Part shown: in pieces, positions 14,207-16,994 of the stretch
Layout: each line of letters begins with the position of its first letter
Numbering within the stretch: the first letter of the stretch is position 1
Source of the DNA: a bacterium
GTDB lineage: Bacteria; Spirochaetota; UBA4802; UBA5550
DNA length: 16,994 nucleotides
Assembly: GCA_024224995.1 (NCBI GenBank)
Contig: JAAENB010000339.1
Span: forward strand, 1-16,994
Reading direction: 5' to 3'
Notes under the pieces: generated by a model
Told to the model about the DNA's origin: nothing
Seen by the model: the letters and a program-made list of their open reading frames with translations, nothing else
Databases searched by the model: none
Program-made: the position numbers and the translations under genes

Positions 14207-15192
14207 CGCAGCATTTCCGTTGCTGAGTTGGTTTGATGTATTGAATCAGCTTTGGTGTGATTTAAAAAAAGCTTAAGGATATCGATTTTGCCGTGATATA
14301 TGGCGGCAATGACAGCCAGGGGATGTATGCGGGCTCCTGCGTCAATAAATAGTCTCGCCATTTCTGTATTGTTTTTTCGTTCTGTTTGGGTTTTGCCGGG
14401 TAAAGTGAAAATCAGCTCCAATGGCTGAATGCGGCCGAAATTATTTGAGGAGAGAGTCAGGGAATGAATTGTTTTATTTTTGCTTAAAAAAAGTTTAATA
14501 AGATCTGTTTTATGGTGATATAGAGCAGCAGCAACTACTTCTTCGTTTATGATAGCGCCGGCATCAATAAGAAGTTCCGCGATTGCTAAATTGTCCTTTC
14601 GTTCCGCTTTATTCGCGCAGCGAGTCCGGGCAGCCTCACGCAAGGGTGAAAAATTTTTATCTGCTTTTGTATCTTCAAGGCATTCCCTTACCAGGTCTAT
14701 GTCGTGATATTCAATGCCGTCTCTTATGGTATGTCTCTGTTCCTTACGGAGAATAATCTTTTTAATCTTGTTATTTCTTCGGAGCCAGATAAAAGATATG
14801 TATGCGCAATATGCTGCCAATAACCACAGGGCCGGTTGAAACAGACTGTTTATTATCGCGATATACATGCCGGCAAAGAATACAGTGCTAAAAAATGCGA
14901 CATGTCCGGAAAAGTGACCGGAGTATGAGTATCCTTTCGCTTCCAGTTCCCGCCTGGTATAAATCCGTTGTTTTCTTTGAAGCCGGGCGAGTGTTCTTTC
15001 CGCCTGTTGTTCATTGGGCTGATATACATATAAATGGACCCGGTGGCCGCTGTTAAGCTGTGTATCCATGGCATCGATAGACGGGTTTTCCAGGAACGCT
15101 TCTATGTTATTGCGCTTTAATGCTTTAAGAATCTTTTGGGCTTCTTGAAAAGAGCCTTTAAAAATAACTGATATTTCCTGTTTCCCGGTCAT
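13756..15192 (-). CDS. DUF2007 / transmembrane / ankyrin-repeat protein (paralog 2)
   Basis: The protein is 478 aa from the ATG at 15192. An upstream in-frame TTG (15228) would add 12 residues, but it has no ribosome site. The ATG has AAGG at 6-nt spacing, and its start (MTGKQEISVIFKG) aligns with paralog 1 (MKKNITVIFKG). The layout is the same: a DUF2007-like domain, membrane helices (VAFFSTVFFAGMYIAIINSL, ALWLLAAYCAYISFIWL), then ankyrin repeats. It carries about 70 more residues of repeats than paralog 1, including two LFIDAGA/LLIDAGA units. The C-terminal 120 residues are very similar between the two, with shared SNCGK and TALDLAD/TAFDLAE ends. It is the first gene of the block, and no convincing promoter is visible in front of it. 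Confidence 0.82.
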   Translation of the reverse strand: MTGKQEISVIFKGSFQEAQKILKALKRNNIEAFLENPSIDAMDTQLNSGHRVHLYVYQPNEQQAERTLARLQRKQRIYTRRELEAKGYSYSGHFSGHVAFFSTVFFAGMYIAIINSLFQPALWLLAAYCAYISFIWLRRNNKIKKIILRKEQRHTIRDGIEYHDIDLVRECLEDTKADKNFSPLREAARTRCANKAERKDNLAIAELLIDAGAIINEEVVAAALYHHKTDLIKLFLSKNKTIHSLTLSSNNFGRIQPLELIFTLPGKTQTERKNNTEMARLFIDAGARIHPLAVIAAIYHGKIDILKLFLNHTKADSIHQTNSATEMLRNMNVSIKSMFEYTILPLLYACTPRGDPQIIPLLVKHGCDITEPTPNGYTALHVAVSYNHKNTIAMIQACINAGANINAASDVGYTPLHLALLRQKQNRNEVVTVLLENSANPQAATNSNCGKHRNKTALDLADTEELTTLLKKYRGRFS

Positions 15193-15251
15193 AGGATACC
15201 TTGTATTCCTGTTGGCCCTTTTCTTCAAGTATTATTTTTTTAATATTTTGT

Positions 15252-15280
15252 TTGATTTTTTTCTTTTGTGATGATATTAT
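15252..15280 (+). promoter_or_regulatory. Promoter of the Cys-rich protein gene
   Basis: TTGATT (15252-15257), a 17-nt spacer and TATTAT (15275-15280) predict a start near 15287. The leader is very short and begins at the GGAGG ribosome site (15287-15291). The region is divergent with the ankyrin operon. Confidence 0.55.
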
Positions 15281-15298
15281 TAATATGGAGGTATGAGA

Positions 15299-15889
15299 AT
15301 GAATTGTTGTGAAGAATTAGGTGTTGTGCTTTCGAGCGGATCTTCAAACTATGTCCTGAGCTTGATGCGGCTATTTGGGGAAAAAGGCCATGAGGGTATT
15401 CAATTGGTTGAAATCGTTGAAAAAGGGCATGAAAATACATGTTCCAACTGCTTTTCTATTGTCATTAATGAAGTTGAATATGGTTTTTGCAGCAACCCGG
15501 CAATAATTAACAGGGCAAAAAAAGTCCAGGGAGGCCTGGGGATATCATCCATGGTCTTTGAACTGGAAGAAGCGGTTGTTAGTTTTATGCGCGCTAAACA
15601 TAATATTGACATTAACCAACTATTGCAAAAGAACGAAGAATGTGATTGTGAAATTGAGTACCTGCTTAATGAAGTGGAAGAGTCGGTTGTAAAAAAGGAA
15701 TTGCAGGCTAAATGCCGTATAAATGTTACGGAGCATATGTGCAGAATTAAAAAGCCGGGAAGCTGCGCTGCAAAATGCAGCTTTTTTCACCGGCTCGATA
15801 ATGATCTGTTTTGCTCAAAAAAACAGGTCGTTTTAAAGTTTCATTTTTCAGAAAAAAAGGAAAAGACAAATACTGTTATCCTTTTTTAA
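15299..15889 (+). CDS. Cysteine-rich protein of unknown function (196 aa)
   Basis: I do not recognise this protein. Start choice: the ATG at 15299 has GGAGG at 7 nt, while an upstream ATG at 15293 is only 1 nt from it. It has 12 cysteines: 3, 4, 48, 51, 64, 115, 117, 139, 148, 156, 160 and 172, several in pairs (NCC, CSNC, CDC). This suggests bound metal, an Fe-S centre or zinc. No signal peptide or membrane helix is visible, so it is probably cytoplasmic. The middle (about 85-145) is helical and acidic. A terminator-like hairpin lies inside the frame at 15767-15787, in the Cys-rich C-terminal part. The last 25 residues are Lys-rich and may be poorly conserved. It precedes a sigma-factor gene but is 252 bp away. 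Confidence 0.7.
   Translation: MNCCEELGVVLSSGSSNYVLSLMRLFGEKGHEGIQLVEIVEKGHENTCSNCFSIVINEVEYGFCSNPAIINRAKKVQGGLGISSMVFELEEAVVSFMRAKHNIDINQLLQKNEECDCEIEYLLNEVEESVVKKELQAKCRINVTEHMCRIKKPGSCAAKCSFFHRLDNDLFCSKKQVVLKFHFSEKKEKTNTVILF
15767..15787 (+). terminator. Terminator-like hairpin inside the Cys-rich ORF
   Basis: GCTGCA (15767-15772) pairs with TGCAGC (15776-15781) around AAA, followed by six T's. An outer stem AGCCGG (15753-15758) / CCGGCT (15790-15795) encloses it. It has the form of an intrinsic terminator but lies about 100 nt before the stop codon. Confidence 0.4.
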
Positions 15890-16071
15890 GGGGCATACAA
15901 TACTTGTATTATGCCTCCATTCTTCATGGGGTTGTCCTCCGTGTAATTCTATTCGCCTGTAACTCATCCCGGGAAATAACTCCAGGTTACTGTTGTTTAT
16001 TCCATACATCACGCTTATTTACGAAAATACTGTTGTTCATTGCTCTTCACGTAGCGTTCATTCCCATTGTA
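15890..16071. other. Gene-free stretch with a stem-loop after the stop codon
   Basis: Two bases after the TAA a stem-loop forms: GGCATA (15892-15897) with TATGCC (15910-15915), plus ATAC/GTAT above a 2-nt bulge. No T-tract follows. I see no gene in the rest before the sigma-factor promoter. A minus-strand 13-codon frame with GGAGG at 15927 is too short to support. Confidence 0.4.
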
Positions 16072-16100
16072 TTGACGGCATGAGAAAATTTGCGTATATT
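16072..16100 (+). promoter_or_regulatory. Promoter of the sigma-factor gene
   Basis: TTGACG (16072-16077), a 17-nt spacer and TATATT (16095-16100) give a predicted start near 16107 and a 35-nt leader. It matches the housekeeping sigma-70 consensus well, so the gene is not obviously limited to self-activation. Confidence 0.7.
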
Positions 16101-16141
16101 TCAGGTACGGGGTTTGAAGAATTACAAAAGGAGCATTCTTA

Positions 16142-16660
16142 ATGCTGAAAAATAAAAATAAAGAATTCACGGAAAATTACACCAAATACTATCCTCTGAT
16201 ATTTGGTTTTATTTATAAAAAATTATTCGATTTTGATATTGCCAATGATCTGGTCCAGGAAGTTTTTATCAATTTTTTTTCTAATATGGAAAAAGTTAAT
16301 AATCCAAAATACTGGTTATTCGGCACCGCTCAAAACCTGTTATGCCATCATTACCGGAAAGAAAAAAAGACGGTATATGATACGCCTATATCGGAAGAAA
16401 GCGGTTATTCAGACCGGAGCTTTAACAATGAATCTCAAGAAACCAGGTTTATTCTCGATGAAGCAATAGATGCCATAAGCGGCTCTGAAAATAGAGATCT
16501 TTTTAATCTTGTAGCGGTTCATGAGTATACTTATGAAAAAGCCGGTAAACAATTAGGGCTTAGCCTGAGACAGGTGAAATACCGGTACAATCTTATAATA
16601 AGAGACCTGCTTCATTTTTTGAGGAAAAAGGAAATTCGAACGATTAATGATATCCTATAA
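16142..16660 (+). CDS. ECF-like sigma-70 family RNA polymerase sigma factor
   Basis: At 172 aa it has the normal size for an ECF sigma factor. Region 2 spans about residues 15-75 (YYPLIFGFIYKKLFDFDIAN, DLVQEVFINFF at 36-46, then YWLFGTAQNLLCHHYRKEKK). Region 4 spans about 118-165, with the helix-turn-helix YTYEKAGKQLGLSLRQVKYR. It would direct RNA polymerase to a specific set of promoters. The ribosome site AGGAG (16129-16133, 8-nt spacing) is good. ECF genes usually sit next to an anti-sigma gene. None is present: a Cys-rich protein lies upstream and an Rpn-type nuclease starts 97 bp downstream. The Cys-rich protein could be a regulator, but there is no direct evidence. The target regulon is unknown. 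Confidence 0.88.
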   Translation: MLKNKNKEFTENYTKYYPLIFGFIYKKLFDFDIANDLVQEVFINFFSNMEKVNNPKYWLFGTAQNLLCHHYRKEKKTVYDTPISEESGYSDRSFNNESQETRFILDEAIDAISGSENRDLFNLVAVHEYTYEKAGKQLGLSLRQVKYRYNLIIRDLLHFLRKKEIRTINDIL

Positions 16661-16700
16661 ACAGGAAACGGTCCCGGGAACCTGGAAATTAATTTTTGAG

Positions 16701-16729
16701 TTGCAATTCTTGAGCAAATTTAGTAAATT
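16701..16729 (+). promoter_or_regulatory. Possible promoter of the second Rpn-type gene
   Basis: TTGCAA (16701-16706), a 17-nt spacer and TAAATT (16724-16729) form a moderate match ahead of the GTG start. Read-through from the sigma-factor gene is also possible, because no clear terminator separates them. Confidence 0.35.
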
Positions 16730-16757
16730 GTACTTAACAAGAATAGAGGGGTTAACG

Positions 16758-16994
16758 GTGGAATTTGTAGATATCAAAACAGATATCGCGTTTAAAAAGG
16801 TGTTCGGAAATGAGAATAAAAGAGAGATCCTCATATCTTTCCTGAATTCCGTACTGGGACTGGATGGCGTACACGAGATTAAAACTATAACCATTCTTAA
16901 TCCTTACCAGGCCCCGAAACTCGAGGGGCTAAAAGAGACCATTCTTGACATTCGTGCCGTGGATAAAAGAGGCGTAACATTTATTGTGGAAATG
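16758..16994 (+). CDS. Partial Rpn / PD-(D/E)XK transposase-family nuclease (5' end)
   Basis: From a GTG at 16758, preceded by GAGGGG (16746-16751, 6-nt spacing), 79 codons run off the right edge. The sequence EFVDIKTDIAFKKVFGNENK, then ILISFLNSVLG, then ETILDIRAVDKRGVTFIVEM is characteristic of the PD-(D/E)XK nuclease transposase family (PF12784-like). D of ILDIRA and E of IVEM fill the first two catalytic positions; the third falls just past the edge. It is a different subgroup from the Rpn protein at 5433. This family is commonly multicopy and mobile-like. The rest of the gene is not in view. Confidence 0.85.
   Translation, partial: MEFVDIKTDIAFKKVFGNENKREILISFLNSVLGLDGVHEIKTITILNPYQAPKLEGLKETILDIRAVDKRGVTFIVEM

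Noticed and set aside
15193..15228. Upstream TTG start for ankyrin paralog 2
   Set aside because: It has no ribosome site. The ATG at 15192 has AAGG at good spacing and aligns with the start of paralog 1.
15293..15298. ATG at 15293 for the Cys-rich protein
   Set aside because: It is only 1 nt from the GGAGG; the ATG at 15299 has correct spacing.
15886..15927. Minus-strand 13-codon peptide with GGAGG
   Set aside because: It is too short to support, has no conserved context, and half of it is the stem-loop.
1..16994. tRNA, rRNA, CRISPR array, insertion-sequence ends
   Set aside because: I saw no cloverleaf, regularly spaced repeats, or terminal inverted repeats around a transposase. The Rpn-type genes have no recognisable ends.

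Overview
This window looks like the chromosome of an anaerobic bacterium with moderate GC. A spirochaete (Spirochaetota) is my best guess. The hints are a UGA-encoded selenoprotein, Rpn/PD-(D/E)XK transposase-type nucleases, a cyclic-nucleotide-binding/glycosidase fusion and a DUF4157 (eCIS-core) protein. There is no rRNA or conserved marker gene, so the taxonomy is an inference.

Layout, left to right. (1) 1-1931, minus: the first 643 codons of a protein with two cNMP-binding domains followed by a GH15-like glycosidase domain. It has a near-consensus promoter and runs off the left edge. (2) 2089-4882, plus: an HD-domain phosphohydrolase overlapping by 4 bp a COG1031-type radical SAM protein with a C-terminal helix-hairpin-helix. 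After these comes a separately promoted small membrane protein with a winged-helix-like segment and a zinc ribbon. (3) 4883-5432: no intact gene; histidine-kinase-like debris, an inverted repeat and a strong terminator hairpin. (4) 5433-6822: an Rpn-family protein convergent with a Nudix hydrolase. (5) 6823-7393 looks empty in ordinary gene finding but holds a compact glutaredoxin-like selenoprotein gene (7103-7318). It has two in-frame UGA codons, each followed by a SECIS-like hairpin, and ends in U-x-x-stop. (6) 7394-10216: a 940-aa Upf1-like SF1 helicase with a C-terminal restriction-endonuclease-like domain.

(7) 10222-15192, minus: a four-gene block. Two tandem paralogs (DUF2007, two membrane helices, ankyrin repeats) overlap by 4 bp. 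Next, behind its own promoter, comes a DUF4157/eCIS-core protein carrying a D...ExK nuclease-like domain and two C-terminal membrane helices. Last is an unrecognised 242-aa protein. I read the last two as a candidate effector with a partner or immunity protein. (8) 15299-16994, plus: a Cys-rich unknown protein with a terminator-like hairpin inside its frame, an ECF-like sigma factor with a good promoter and no visible anti-sigma gene, and the start of a second Rpn/PD-(D/E)XK protein cut by the right edge.

Roughly 4.9-17 kb reads as an accessory region. It contains four separate PD-(D/E)XK-like proteins or domains, remnants and paralog duplication. The most notable items are the double-UGA selenoprotein and the eCIS-core nuclease locus.
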